Positions 16,346 to 24,765 of a stretch of 64,000 nucleotides of DNA are shown in pieces. Location of the stretch: positions 3,795,001 to 3,859,000 of the forward strand of contig NZ_CP059732.1 in assembly GCF_014117325.1 (NCBI RefSeq), given 5' to 3'. The notes below the pieces were generated by a model. That model did no database searches. It saw nothing but the letters and a program-made list of their open reading frames with translations, and had not been told where the DNA came from. The translations under genes were made by a program, and so were the position numbers. The stretch is from Spirosoma foliorum. Lineage in GTDB: Bacteria; Bacteroidota; Bacteroidia; Cytophagales; Spirosomataceae. Position 1 is the first letter of the stretch; each line of letters opens with the position of its first letter.

Positions 16346-17146
16346 TCAGAAAAGTTGGACGACAGCTTTAGTACCCTGCTCATCTTCAATCTGAAAGAGA
16401 TTGTTAATGGTGGATTCCTGCGAGAGAGTAAAATCTGTGTAAGCAAAATCATAAAGCTGGTATTGAACCAACGTTTCATGAAAATTCACTGGCAGTCGCT
16501 CGAAGTAGGAGAAAGTAGCCTGGTTCGATATAGTTCTGTTCCTGAACGAAATCTTGACAGTTACTTGCTCGTCTTTTAATGGATTGCTTTTAATGAATAG
16601 TGTGTTTAGCAGGAAATCCTGACCAGGCAAAAAAGCCTCATGGTTATATTCTTTTAGCGATACACTTCCATCATTGTCCATCAACCACCACGCCTGAAAT
16701 TCATTTTTACCCAAATATGGAATGTATTCAGCCTGACCATTTTTCAGATATTCATACAACTTACTGTGGTCGGGGTTTTCTATATCCAGCAACAAATAGC
16801 AACGGTAGGCCGGTTGAATCAACATCATTTCCTCTACCAGCAAATTGCCATCATCATTAGCGTAGCCAACGGTGTTGGTATATTTAACGCTGGTTTTCTG
16901 GAAATTCCCCTTTTCATGATCCAGCGGCTGAATACCAATAGGCAATTCCTTTAGCCGTTGATAATATTCCGGAAACTCGCCTTTTTTACTATATCCTTTC
17001 AGGCCAATAATAGCCCCAAGGATTCCTAGCAAAGCCGGCTTATGGAGCATGTTATACGACAACAGAATACCATCGTTGTAATCGGGTTTCTTGAAAAACC
17101 CGAAGTCTGCCCGCAAGTCGAACGAAATCAGTTTCTGGTTCGCCAT
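16346..17146 (-). CDS. cas5: Cascade subunit Cas5 (type I-B)
   Basis: A 266-residue Cas5, the RAMP subunit that caps the crRNA 5' handle. The opening (LISFDLRADFGFFKKPDYNDGILLSYNMLHKPALLGILGAIIGLKGY) is the Cas5 N-terminal RAMP strand and helix. A phenylalanine and arginine-rich core and a C-terminal strand segment (YDFAYTDFTLSQES) follow. It lies 7 bp after cas7 and 3 bp before cas3. Position and sequence support type I-B of the Csh/Cst group. Confidence 0.9.
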   Translation of the reverse strand: MANQKLISFDLRADFGFFKKPDYNDGILLSYNMLHKPALLGILGAIIGLKGYSKKGEFPEYYQRLKELPIGIQPLDHEKGNFQKTSVKYTNTVGYANDDGNLLVEEMMLIQPAYRCYLLLDIENPDHSKLYEYLKNGQAEYIPYLGKNEFQAWWLMDNDGSVSLKEYNHEAFLPGQDFLLNTLFIKSNPLKDEQVTVKISFRNRTISNQATFSYFERLPVNFHETLVQYQLYDFAYTDFTLSQESTINNLFQIEDEQGTKAVVQLF

Positions 17147-17153
17147 TGCCGAG

Positions 17154-18104
17154 TTAATTTAGTTCCAGAACCTCAGCACCTGCGGGCGCATTCAATACGG
17201 TCGTTACAGCCTGATCATAGTAAAGCTCAATTTTCTCGATCTGGCTTTTGATATGTTCCCGACCAAGAATGGCACTCACTTTAGTCAAGTCGATTTCCCG
17301 GCTTTCATTCTCGCCAACAGTCACACTCACCAATTCCACAAACGATGGTAAGACTAACTTGGAATCAGCCTTGAGTTGTACCCAAAGTAATAATTCGTTT
17401 TCGGTACCGGCTTTGGCAGATGAATCGTACAATGTAACACCCGAACGTAGTGCCTGCTTCAATTTAACAATATCCTCCTCTGTGACGCCATCATTACTGA
17501 CCAACGATGCCATGTCTTCCAGATTTCGGGGATTGACTGACAGGTGATGAACGTAGTGACCTTCGCGCAACTTAAACTGAGTTCCAAGGGTCGTCTGCAT
17601 TGAATCGGCACTTTTATCGTTGGAATTCCGGAACGGCGACGAAATCTGCTCCGAGTAAATAATTCCCTCCGGGAAGCGGTTAACACCATGCGTAAACTGC
17701 ACTGTGCCATGTAATGAAAGATTGGCTCCTGAACTGGCAAACGTGCCACCAAACAGCCGTATATCAATGCATTTTAATAGATTTTCGAGAATCTGCTTAC
17801 GGACTTTTACCGCAGCATCTTTGCCTTTTTCAGCCGTTGGAAAAGCGGTAAAATGCTTAATGTACGTCTGGTCAAGATCACGAGGCTGCATTTCGTCACT
17901 CAAACTTTTGAAGTAAAAAACACGCTCTTCACCTAAGTGCTTCACGAAGTAATTACGAATAGAATATTTTAACGCTTTATCGGTGGCGTAAACTGTACCA
18001 TCGGGAAGAGTGCGGGGCTGGTGCGTAAAATCCGCGTTATAATTCGAATTAATTGATTTAATAATGGCACAGCCAAAAACGCGATTCTTAAAGGATTGAC
18101 TCAT
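17154..18104 (-). CDS. cas7: Cascade backbone subunit Cas7 (Csh2/Cst2-like)
   Basis: A 316-residue Cas7 backbone protein of the DevR/Csh2/Cst2 group, which polymerises along the crRNA. Typical features are the N-terminal RRM strand (RVFGCAIIKSINSNYNADF), the segment ATDKALKYSIRNYFVKHLGEE with the crRNA-handling helix, and LFGGTFASSGANLSLHGTVQFTHGVNRF in the middle. It follows cas8 by 34 bp. An exact subfamily name would need a profile search. Confidence 0.9.
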   Translation of the reverse strand: MSQSFKNRVFGCAIIKSINSNYNADFTHQPRTLPDGTVYATDKALKYSIRNYFVKHLGEERVFYFKSLSDEMQPRDLDQTYIKHFTAFPTAEKGKDAAVKVRKQILENLLKCIDIRLFGGTFASSGANLSLHGTVQFTHGVNRFPEGIIYSEQISSPFRNSNDKSADSMQTTLGTQFKLREGHYVHHLSVNPRNLEDMASLVSNDGVTEEDIVKLKQALRSGVTLYDSSAKAGTENELLLWVQLKADSKLVLPSFVELVSVTVGENESREIDLTKVSAILGREHIKSQIEKIELYYDQAVTTVLNAPAGAEVLELN

Positions 18105-18138
18105 GGTAGTTGTTTAATTGGGTGGTTGAAGGTTGATT

Positions 18139-19998
18139 TTATTCTTCGGTTGGAGTTGACTCAGTTTCTATTTCCTCTTTTTTCTCCTTGTCGCTGAATA
18201 GCGCATTTTGGGAGAAAATCCCCGCTAGCGTAGTTGGCATCAAGTCACGAATACTGGCTTTTGTCTCATATGCCATGACTTCAGCAAACGGCGTACGAAA
18301 ATTGGACGAGAACGTTTCGTGCTTATACGTATCGAATAAGCGGGCAATGGCCTTATTCAATTCCTTCGCATGAACCTGTTGCAGAAAGGGTTCCAGTCGT
18401 TTGTAGCTGGTATCGCTGGTTTTACTTTTAGTCAGCAGATAGTAGATGACCTGCCCAACTGTAAAAGCATATTGCTCGTCGGTCTCAATGGTGGCTTCAT
18501 TTTTAGTAAGCTGCTGAATGAATTTTCGGTGTGTCTGTAACTTATTGGCCATAGTTTCAACGGGTTTATATTTACGCTCAAAGTTCTCGGAAAGGCTGAA
18601 CCAGATATTTAGCTTTTGGCGAATCGAATATTCTTGGGTATGCCGATTATTTTTGATTTCATCCAGCCGTAGATCGTCAAGAATGCTGGTCTGTAAAATA
18701 TCATCGAACATCAGCTGCGTAACTGCCTGTCTTTTTGATTTATAGATAAAATCATAAAAGGCTTTACGATACTTCATGACCAGCAGATAGGTATTGTCTG
18801 ATTTGCAATACTTTGCATCAATATCGTCGAAGAATTTGTATTGAAATCCGCCCGCTTTTGTTTTGACAACTAGCGAGTTGTTCAGAATGGATACTAGAAT
18901 AGAGTACTGAAAGTCGAAGACATTTTTGACCGTTGGCTGGTAATTAATAGAGAAGTAATCAGCTACTTTCCACGGTTTACCCGCTTCGTCGTTCAGGTAA
19001 TAGTCAAACTTGGAAACAAAGTCAAAATCCTTGATTTCACCAGCCAGATAGAACAGGAGATAGTAGTTTCCTACATCGTCATTATGCTTTTCATTCAGCG
19101 TTTCGATAATCTCTTTGTAGCCAATTCGCTCGCCGTCTTCTGCACCTTTTTTAAACAGTGCAACAGCATCCTTCTTCAATTCATCGCGATCGACAAAAAT
19201 GGGCAACGGTCTTGGTAGAATCCCACGATCAATGATGTCGTGAAATTCGAATAAAGTACGAGCCTCGACAGACGAAATACGGCCGGCAATGTCGAATGAA
19301 GCTGTTTGGTGCAATCGGTACGCCTTCTTAGTTGAAAAGCCATTAATAAAATCGCTTGTACCGTACACCACATCATCAACTGACAGATTGAATTGATTCG
19401 TATTGAATAGTTTATCAGCTAAATACTTCGTATTAGTCTTTTGGTAAGCTTCCAGCGGATCATTCAGGTAAAAGACAATGTAGTTCGCATCTTTCAGCGA
19501 CTCATATTCTGGAATCTGACTCAAAATAGCGTCCAGCTTTTCTTCGCTGTTCAATGCATATTTGAAGACTTCGATACGTTGCTTTTCGGATTCATCGTCC
19601 AGCAAGTCAAGGGCTTTGGCAAAATACGCGTTAACACGCTCCGGCAGTTTTGTCTTGGCATCGGCATATTTAGCGCCACCTTTCAGGGACTCTCGTTTGA
19701 AAGCCAGGCAATACGGCGAACAGGAGTGAATTCCTTTAGCTGGCAAGTCGAAGCACTTATTGGTATTGACCATCCAAGCCGCCTGTGCCCAAGCAGCGCA
19801 CTCCTGAAGAAACGAGGTCAGTCCTACCATTTTCTTCGTGTAGATTTCTGAAATAAACCCATCAGGTGGCCAGTAGACCTGATTATCTTCCTGTTTAAGA
19901 GTCAGAACGATGTGTAGCCCTTCTTTGGGGACTACACCGATGTTGTTCATCTCCTGTTCTTTAAGGGATTGTGTGAATTGGACGATTTCTTTAAGCAT
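18139..19998 (-). CDS. cas8b: Cascade large subunit Cas8b (Csh1-like)
   Basis: A 619-residue large subunit, first gene of the effector operon, expected to read the PAM and start R-loop formation. It has a zinc-finger-like set of cysteines (C82, C93, C97 in KCFDLPAKGIHSCSPYC), a long helical body and an acidic tail (KEKKEEIETESTPTEE). Assignment rests on position before cas7-cas5-cas3, its size and the Csh1-like cysteine block, since Cas8 sequences diverge strongly. Its upstream region carries a guide-matched site (20016-20026) for the mini-CRISPR at 20074-20123, so it may be repressed by its own Cascade. Confidence 0.88.
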   Translation of the reverse strand: MLKEIVQFTQSLKEQEMNNIGVVPKEGLHIVLTLKQEDNQVYWPPDGFISEIYTKKMVGLTSFLQECAAWAQAAWMVNTNKCFDLPAKGIHSCSPYCLAFKRESLKGGAKYADAKTKLPERVNAYFAKALDLLDDESEKQRIEVFKYALNSEEKLDAILSQIPEYESLKDANYIVFYLNDPLEAYQKTNTKYLADKLFNTNQFNLSVDDVVYGTSDFINGFSTKKAYRLHQTASFDIAGRISSVEARTLFEFHDIIDRGILPRPLPIFVDRDELKKDAVALFKKGAEDGERIGYKEIIETLNEKHNDDVGNYYLLFYLAGEIKDFDFVSKFDYYLNDEAGKPWKVADYFSINYQPTVKNVFDFQYSILVSILNNSLVVKTKAGGFQYKFFDDIDAKYCKSDNTYLLVMKYRKAFYDFIYKSKRQAVTQLMFDDILQTSILDDLRLDEIKNNRHTQEYSIRQKLNIWFSLSENFERKYKPVETMANKLQTHRKFIQQLTKNEATIETDEQYAFTVGQVIYYLLTKSKTSDTSYKRLEPFLQQVHAKELNKAIARLFDTYKHETFSSNFRTPFAEVMAYETKASIRDLMPTTLAGIFSQNALFSDKEKKEEIETESTPTEE

Positions 19999-20012
19999 AC
20001 ATTAATATTTTG

Positions 20013-20026
20013 TCACATTATAAGCT
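20013..20026. promoter_or_regulatory. candidate Cascade target site upstream of cas8
   Basis: Plus-strand TCA (20013-20015) as a possible PAM followed by CATTATAAGCT (20016-20026). The 11 bases match the start of the spacer-like sequence at 20085 (CATTAAAAGCT) except at position 6; the next mismatch is position 12. A Cascade bound here would cover roughly 20013-20048, the AT-rich promoter and leader of cas8, whose ATG is at 19996-19998. Confidence 0.6.
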
Positions 20027-20073
20027 AAATAGAATATATAAAAGTATAGTTTTGCAAACCATACTTAGACAAG

Positions 20074-20123
20074 GGAATTGAAAACATTAAAAGCTTGCCG
20101 AAAGGCTCCTAAATCGTACCAGT
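20074..20123 (+). ncRNA. minimal CRISPR-like RNA (CreR/CreA-like) upstream of cas8
   Basis: Three parts are in the order of a one-spacer array, in crRNA sense on the plus strand. GGAATTGAAAA (20074-20084) equals the handle half of the array repeat except for the last base. A 21-base spacer-like segment follows (20085-20105). CTCCTAAATCGTACCAGT (20106-20123) matches the first half of the repeat with two changes and one inserted A. The other halves of both repeats are absent. The known CreA and CreR RNAs of type I systems have this shape, with short partly matching guides. The first 11 guide bases match 20016-20026 with one mismatch at position 6. The element could alternatively belong to an RNA toxin-antitoxin pair; no toxin was identified. 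Confidence 0.72.
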
Positions 20124-20150
20124 CCAAGTCATTTTTACCACCTATCCCAC

Positions 20151-20930
20151 ATGCTCCATAATTACCTTTTCATTGACGAATGCGGAGACCCGGAATTCTA
20201 TGGGAAACGTAAGAAGTTACTAGTCGGCGAACCTGGCTACCAGCCACTGCTGATCCTTGGCTTAGTTGAAACGACGGATCGTAAATCATTAAAACAGGCA
20301 GTTCTTGCATTTCAGCAACAGATATTAGCCGATTCGCTTTATCGAAGTATCTATTCTGTTCAAAAGTCCGGCTGGTTCTTACATGCTCGCGCAGATCATC
20401 CCGAAATCAGGGGCGAATTTTTTAAATTCCTACGGAGCTACCCAGATATTCGTTTTCACGCAGTTATAGCTAGAAAAGACTTATCTATTTTTAACCGGAA
20501 GCACAATAGCAATCCGTCAGAGTTTTACTTTGATATTGTCCATCACCTCCTGAATGGGCGATTTCAGTTTGATTACAGTTATAATATTTATTTGGCTCAA
20601 AAGCAGAAGAATAGCCAAGATCGATTTGTGAAAGCAGTCGACCAGACAATTGTAGCCGATATACAACAGGAAAAATTACAGGGAGCCCCCAATTACAGAT
20701 GTAGTATTGTGCCAAGCTCGGAAATGCCAGAACTGAGCGTTGTTGACTATTTCCTTTGGGCATTGCAGCGATACATCTACCAAAACGAAATACGTTTTTG
20801 GGAATCAGTTGAACATAAAGTGGTAAGTGTGCTGGATTTGTATGACCACCAGAATTTGGCAGGAAATATATATTCTGGAATAGAGAAGCCGTTTCGCTTA
20901 GAGAAAGCCAGCCCATTTTTAGGGCAATAA
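20151..20930 (+). CDS. DUF3800 domain protein inside the cas locus
   Basis: A 259-residue protein of the DUF3800 group, thought to adopt an RNase H-like fold and often found in defence islands and mobile elements. The N-terminal motif LFIDECGDPEFYG is the family's FIDESGD with Cys for Ser. The C-terminal block MPELSVVDYFLWALQRYIYQ carries the second conserved Asp. It lies between cas6 and cas8 but on the opposite strand, directly downstream of the mini-CRISPR element and in the same direction. It may be a guest defence gene, or a gene read from the mini-CRISPR promoter. No nuclease activity is demonstrated for this subgroup. Confidence 0.82.
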   Translation: MLHNYLFIDECGDPEFYGKRKKLLVGEPGYQPLLILGLVETTDRKSLKQAVLAFQQQILADSLYRSIYSVQKSGWFLHARADHPEIRGEFFKFLRSYPDIRFHAVIARKDLSIFNRKHNSNPSEFYFDIVHHLLNGRFQFDYSYNIYLAQKQKNSQDRFVKAVDQTIVADIQQEKLQGAPNYRCSIVPSSEMPELSVVDYFLWALQRYIYQNEIRFWESVEHKVVSVLDLYDHQNLAGNIYSGIEKPFRLEKASPFLGQ

Positions 20931-21081
20931 AAAAACTGATAAATCTCTTTGTCCCCGTGCCAATACTGGCAACCCCCAACATGAGCTGAGTTATGCAGAC
21001 AATCAAACCTATCAGTTGATTGCAAAGATAATTAGTTGTTTTCATAGTAGTACATTGATAGGTTGAAATATCACCAACTAC

Positions 21082-21903
21082 TTACATACTCACCCCCACG
21101 GCCCCAAATCCTTCCGCGTTATATCTCCCCACACCAGCTAGCACAGCTAATTCTAGCAACTCCCTCGGGCCGCTTAGTTCAAACTGGAAGTTGTAATAGC
21201 CTTTTATTCGGGTCTCTTCCCGTGAGCCTTCCTTGATCGTTACCAGTCGGGATTTGGGTTGGGCTGCGTTTCGCCCCTGGGCTGGTAATAAGCGATAGGC
21301 TACAGACGACGTATCAAATTCGTCCATAAATGCGGTTCCGGCTGGCACTGCGGTTTGAATACTGCCGTATTTGGCCAATAGATTCGTGATGAGCAACGGA
21401 CCAAATTGCTCGTCGGCAGGATGTAAATATTGATCGATGCTTCGTTCGTCTTTCTCCGCAATCACGACTGGCGATAGGGTACGTAATTGAACGGTTTCAC
21501 CAGTAATCTCTACAGGCACGGCTTCTACGCGCTCAATAATGAACTCCGCGAGATGCCGGGGAGAGGCTATCACACAACGTTGATCCTGGAACAAACCCAT
21601 AATAAAATGCTGGGCAGCTTTGTCGATGTAGAAACTAACGATCCACTCTATATGTAGGGAGTTTACCCACATGCCTCCCGCCCGTACATCGACCTTCACA
21701 TTGGGCATAATCAAATCCGAAAACGTAAACAGTTTGAATCGTCGGGTAGGCGAAAATTGATATCCTTGCGAGTGCAGGAACTCGGCATATTGCTTATCGG
21801 CATCGGCTAGCACGCCATAAATGAACGCACTGAGTCGGTACGCATAATTGAAGGGTACCAGAGTCTGGCGGGCAACCGGGCGGAGGGTTAACTTGAACTG
21901 CAT
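21082..21903 (-). CDS. cas6: CRISPR RNA-processing endoribonuclease Cas6
   Basis: A 273-residue Cas6, which cuts the pre-crRNA within repeats to leave the 8-base ATTGAAAT handle. The N-terminal RAMP strand is FKLTLRPVARQTLVPFNYAYRLSAFIYGVL, and the protein ends with the glycine-rich loop LAVLAGVGRYNAEGFGAVGV characteristic of the family. It is separated from cas8 by about 1.1 kb holding the divergent DUF3800 gene, so it needs its own promoter, in the 174 bp shared with the WYL regulator. Such separation could allow Cas6 to be expressed independently of the effector genes. Confidence 0.93.
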   Translation of the reverse strand: MQFKLTLRPVARQTLVPFNYAYRLSAFIYGVLADADKQYAEFLHSQGYQFSPTRRFKLFTFSDLIMPNVKVDVRAGGMWVNSLHIEWIVSFYIDKAAQHFIMGLFQDQRCVIASPRHLAEFIIERVEAVPVEITGETVQLRTLSPVVIAEKDERSIDQYLHPADEQFGPLLITNLLAKYGSIQTAVPAGTAFMDEFDTSSVAYRLLPAQGRNAAQPKSRLVTIKEGSREETRIKGYYNFQFELSGPRELLELAVLAGVGRYNAEGFGAVGVSM

Positions 21904-22077
21904 ATGTCTTTATAGCGGTGGGGATTGAAAGTTGAATGAGGCTTTCCCGTTTTTCTACTATTTTTTTCCTTTGACTTTAGTTAACGGTGTAAAAGTAGAT
22001 TTGCTTCCGTACAGCCTATGTATACGCAAGCAAATCGAATCCCATATTTGCGAAATTTTCTACACCATTTAGCTACC

Positions 22078-23070
22078 ATGCCCATTGTCAAGAATCGCGA
22101 AGAGCGGTTACAGGCCATCAACAGCCGCCTAAACCGTTGGGGGAATCGCCCCGCCACAACCGAAGAGCTGGCTGCTTTATGCCAGGTAGCTCAATCGACC
22201 ATTAAGCAGGATATTGCTTATCTGAAAGAGGTTCACGATGCGCCCATTGAGTACAGTCGCAAACCGAAAGGCTATTACTACACTCGCCCGTTCAATCTAG
22301 CCGCTTCAATTACACTAACCGACAAAGACCTGACGGCACTTCATGCGGCTGTTGCCACGTTGAATCAGTACCAGCACCTACATTTATTCGACGACCTGCG
22401 CGGAACGGTCGATAAGATTGACAAGGCCGTCCGGTTTCGTACCAATGCGGCCGATGATTACGGTCAATACATTCTGTTTGAATCAGTCCCGTTTGTAAAA
22501 GGCAGTGAGTGGGTCGACGTATTTCTGCGGGCCATTCATGCTCAATGTGTAGTGGAATTCGCCCACCAGCGATTCGATACGGAGAAAACGAAACCGCATC
22601 GGCTCTTTCCGTATGTCATTAAAGAACACCGGAATCGATGGTATGTGGTAGGCTGGCAACTGGATTATCAGTTAATCCGTGTATTTGGGTTAGATCGGAT
22701 TGTCGATGGTTCCGTACAGATTACCAACGAATCGTACGATGCACCCGAATTCGATGCGAACATCTATTTCCATCAGGCATTGGGTGTAGCCGCGTATGAC
22801 AATCCCCCCGAAGAGGTTATTCTTTCCTTCACACGCCAGCAGGGTTTGATTTTTCGGGCACAACCCTTTTATCCGTTTCAGGAAGAAGATGTCCTGGTCG
22901 ACAGCGAGCATGAACTTCGGGTGAAGCTATCGATTATCGTCAATAAAGAACTGGTATTCGAACTGGCCCGACTAGGTAATTCGGTAAAAGTGATTAGTCC
23001 GACCTCCTTAGTTCAGGAGCTAAGTGAATTCCTCAAAAGCGCCTGGCAGCAGTATATGGTTAATAGTTAA
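22078..23070 (+). CDS. WYL-domain transcriptional regulator, divergent from cas6
   Basis: A 330-residue regulator: N-terminal winged helix-turn-helix (EERLQAINSRLNRWGNRPATTEELAALCQVAQSTIKQDIAYLKEV) and a C-terminal WYL ligand-binding domain (HRLFPYVIKEHRNRWYVVGWQLDYQLIRVFGLDRI) with a WCX-like tail. The ATG at 22078 fits the usual start of this family (MPIVKNREERLQAIN); an upstream in-frame ATG at 22018 would add 20 residues. WYL proteins are known to regulate CRISPR loci, for example sll7009 in Synechocystis. The divergent arrangement with cas6 suggests control of cas6 and perhaps of the whole locus. The ligand is unknown. Confidence 0.9.
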   Translation: MPIVKNREERLQAINSRLNRWGNRPATTEELAALCQVAQSTIKQDIAYLKEVHDAPIEYSRKPKGYYYTRPFNLAASITLTDKDLTALHAAVATLNQYQHLHLFDDLRGTVDKIDKAVRFRTNAADDYGQYILFESVPFVKGSEWVDVFLRAIHAQCVVEFAHQRFDTEKTKPHRLFPYVIKEHRNRWYVVGWQLDYQLIRVFGLDRIVDGSVQITNESYDAPEFDANIYFHQALGVAAYDNPPEEVILSFTRQQGLIFRAQPFYPFQEEDVLVDSEHELRVKLSIIVNKELVFELARLGNSVKVISPTSLVQELSEFLKSAWQQYMVNS

Positions 23071-23137
23071 TGAATAATGGATAATGAATAATGTAGAATA
23101 CGCCACGCCTTCATTATTCATTATCCATTATTCATTA
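23068..23137. repeat. perfect 26-bp inverted repeat, AT-rich
   Basis: Arms 23068-23093 and 23112-23137 are exact inverted copies built from ATGAATAATGGATAATG-type words with an 18-base loop. It lies between the convergent WYL and miaE genes and so can serve as a shared terminator, although neither side has a T-run. Confidence 0.85.
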
Positions 23138-23139
23138 TC

Positions 23140-23736
23140 TCAGTGCATTCGATCACTTCGCACCTCCAGCTTAGCCATAATATCAGCTTCGATGGTCAGA
23201 AACTCCTTCCAGCGTTTCCGGACTCGATCGGCAGGTAAGTAGGTTTCAGCGAGATCGATAAAGGTGCGGTAGTGGCCTGCTTCCGAAATCATCAGTTCCC
23301 GATAGAACTTCTGTAGACTTTCGTCGGCGAGGTGTTCCGAGAGGAGTTTGAATCGTTCACAACTTCGGGCTTCAACGAGGGCGTTTATAAGCAAATTGTC
23401 CATCATCTGTCCCTGCCGATCACCACTCGTCTGGAGAATCCGGGTGCGGAGTTGATTTACGTATTCATCCTTCCGCTGGCGGGTAAGCGGAATATTCCGT
23501 TTCTTGAGTTCTTTAAGCACCCGTTGAAAATGACCCCATTCTTCGGTCACGATGGGTGTCAGGACTTCCACCAATTTTTCCTTGTCTGTATACATGACAA
23601 TGAGCGAGATGCACGACGAAGCGGCCTTTTGTTCGCACCAGGCATGGTCGATCAGAATTTCGCCGATATTCATTTCGGCAATATTGACCCAGCGCGGGTC
23701 GGTTGGTAGTTCGAGTCCTAAAGTTGTGAGCGACAT
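23140..23736 (-). CDS. miaE: tRNA-(ms2io6A)-hydroxylase MiaE
   Basis: A 198-residue ferritin-fold di-iron monooxygenase that hydroxylates the isopentenyl group of ms2i6A37 in tRNA. The iron ligands are in order: NIGEILIDHAWCEQKAAS, EEWGHF (ExxH), EARSCERF and SEAGHY (ExxH). The sequence is close to the family's normal length. It is monocistronic and unrelated to the CRISPR genes. Confidence 0.9.
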   Translation of the reverse strand: MSLTTLGLELPTDPRWVNIAEMNIGEILIDHAWCEQKAASSCISLIVMYTDKEKLVEVLTPIVTEEWGHFQRVLKELKKRNIPLTRQRKDEYVNQLRTRILQTSGDRQGQMMDNLLINALVEARSCERFKLLSEHLADESLQKFYRELMISEAGHYRTFIDLAETYLPADRVRKRWKEFLTIEADIMAKLEVRSDRMH

Positions 23737-23856
23737 AAGTCGAAAGTCAGTAGTCGATAGTAGTCAGTCGGTAGGCAAAGATACAAACGAGGGGGCAATG
23801 AGACGATTGACAACTAAATAGGTCGTTTTGTGTTATTGACGTATAGAATCCAATTC

Positions 23857-24528
23857 ATGAAACTGCTTATTCCCCTTACACTACTGTTTCTTTCTGCAAG
23901 CCTGCTGACAAGCTGTGACCAACAGCCCGCTCAAAAAAACAGCACTGTCATCGACATCAACCCGGCGAAACTGCCAACCGTACGTCCTGGCGAAGCAGTT
24001 GCAACCGTAGCGGGTGGTTGTTTCTGGGCCGTTCAGGAAGAAATGAAGTTATTGAAAGGAGTTCGGGTCGCCATTTCGGGTTATGCAGGTGGTGATTTGG
24101 CGTATCCAACTTATGAACAAGTCGGCACTGACCAAACCGGGCATGCCGAAACCGTACAGATCTATTTCGATCCGAAGGTACTTTCCTACGATGTACTACT
24201 CGACGCCTTCTTTGCCGGTCATGATGCCACGCAACTAAATCGACAAGGGCCCGACATTGGCAAGCATTATCGTTCCGCCGTTTTTTACCGAACTCCCGAC
24301 GAAAAAGCCCGTATTGAAGCCGCTATCCGTCGCGAAAATGCATCCGGTCATCACAAAGCCCCGGTTGTTACCCAAGTCGAACCATTTAAGGTATTTTACC
24401 CTGCCGAAGTGTATCATCAGGACTATTACCAACATAATCTGTATAACAACTTATACCTTCAGCTTGTATCAAAAGCGAAAGTGGAGAAATTTCGGGACGC
24501 GATGGAGGGGAAGTTGAAGGAGGATTAG
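23857..24528 (+). CDS. msrA: peptide methionine sulfoxide reductase A, lipoprotein
   Basis: A 223-residue MsrA that reduces Met-S-sulfoxide in proteins. A lipoprotein signal with lipobox LLTSC directs it to the envelope. The catalytic motif GGCFWAVQEEM has Cys as nucleophile; the downstream blocks GYAGG, YEQVGTDQTGHAETVQIYFDP and YHQDYYQHN are all present. The ATG at 23857 begins the signal peptide (MKLLIPLTLLFLSAS); an earlier ATG at 23830 would add nine residues. An exported MsrA suggests repair of oxidised periplasmic or outer-membrane proteins. Confidence 0.93.
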   Translation: MKLLIPLTLLFLSASLLTSCDQQPAQKNSTVIDINPAKLPTVRPGEAVATVAGGCFWAVQEEMKLLKGVRVAISGYAGGDLAYPTYEQVGTDQTGHAETVQIYFDPKVLSYDVLLDAFFAGHDATQLNRQGPDIGKHYRSAVFYRTPDEKARIEAAIRRENASGHHKAPVVTQVEPFKVFYPAEVYHQDYYQHNLYNNLYLQLVSKAKVEKFRDAMEGKLKED

Positions 24529-24540
24529 TTGTGGTGGATT

Positions 24541-24609
24541 GTGGTGTCGGGTTCTCAAACCCGACTATTCGCGTCAGCAACTGTGTCGGGTTTAAGAACC
24601 CGACACCAC
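24541..24609. repeat. nested palindromes with GTCGGGTT core
   Basis: Arms GTGGTGTCGGGTTCT (24541-24555) and its exact inverse (24595-24609) enclose two smaller palindromes (GTCGGGTT...AACCCGAC, twice). It lies 12 bp after msrA. No obvious coding content follows up to 24765; the rest of this 156-bp gap shows nothing else. Confidence 0.8.
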
Positions 24610-24765
24610 GACAAGAGCATCAACAATCAAACATTCGGCCCGCCCTGCAACACGTTGTCAAGTCCCGCAACCGTTCGGCCAAATCTGATATTGTGGGATT
24701 GAACCGAACCTCGTAACATTGTTCAGTATTTCACGCACGGGTAGCCCCGCAACTGATACACAACT

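Noticed and set aside
21921..21960. A second repeat-like element near cas6 (GGGGATTGAAAG followed by TTTTCTACTATT)
   Set aside because: Only the handle-like bases resemble the repeat and the second half does not match CTTCTAATCG well; without a guide match it is not distinguishable from chance.
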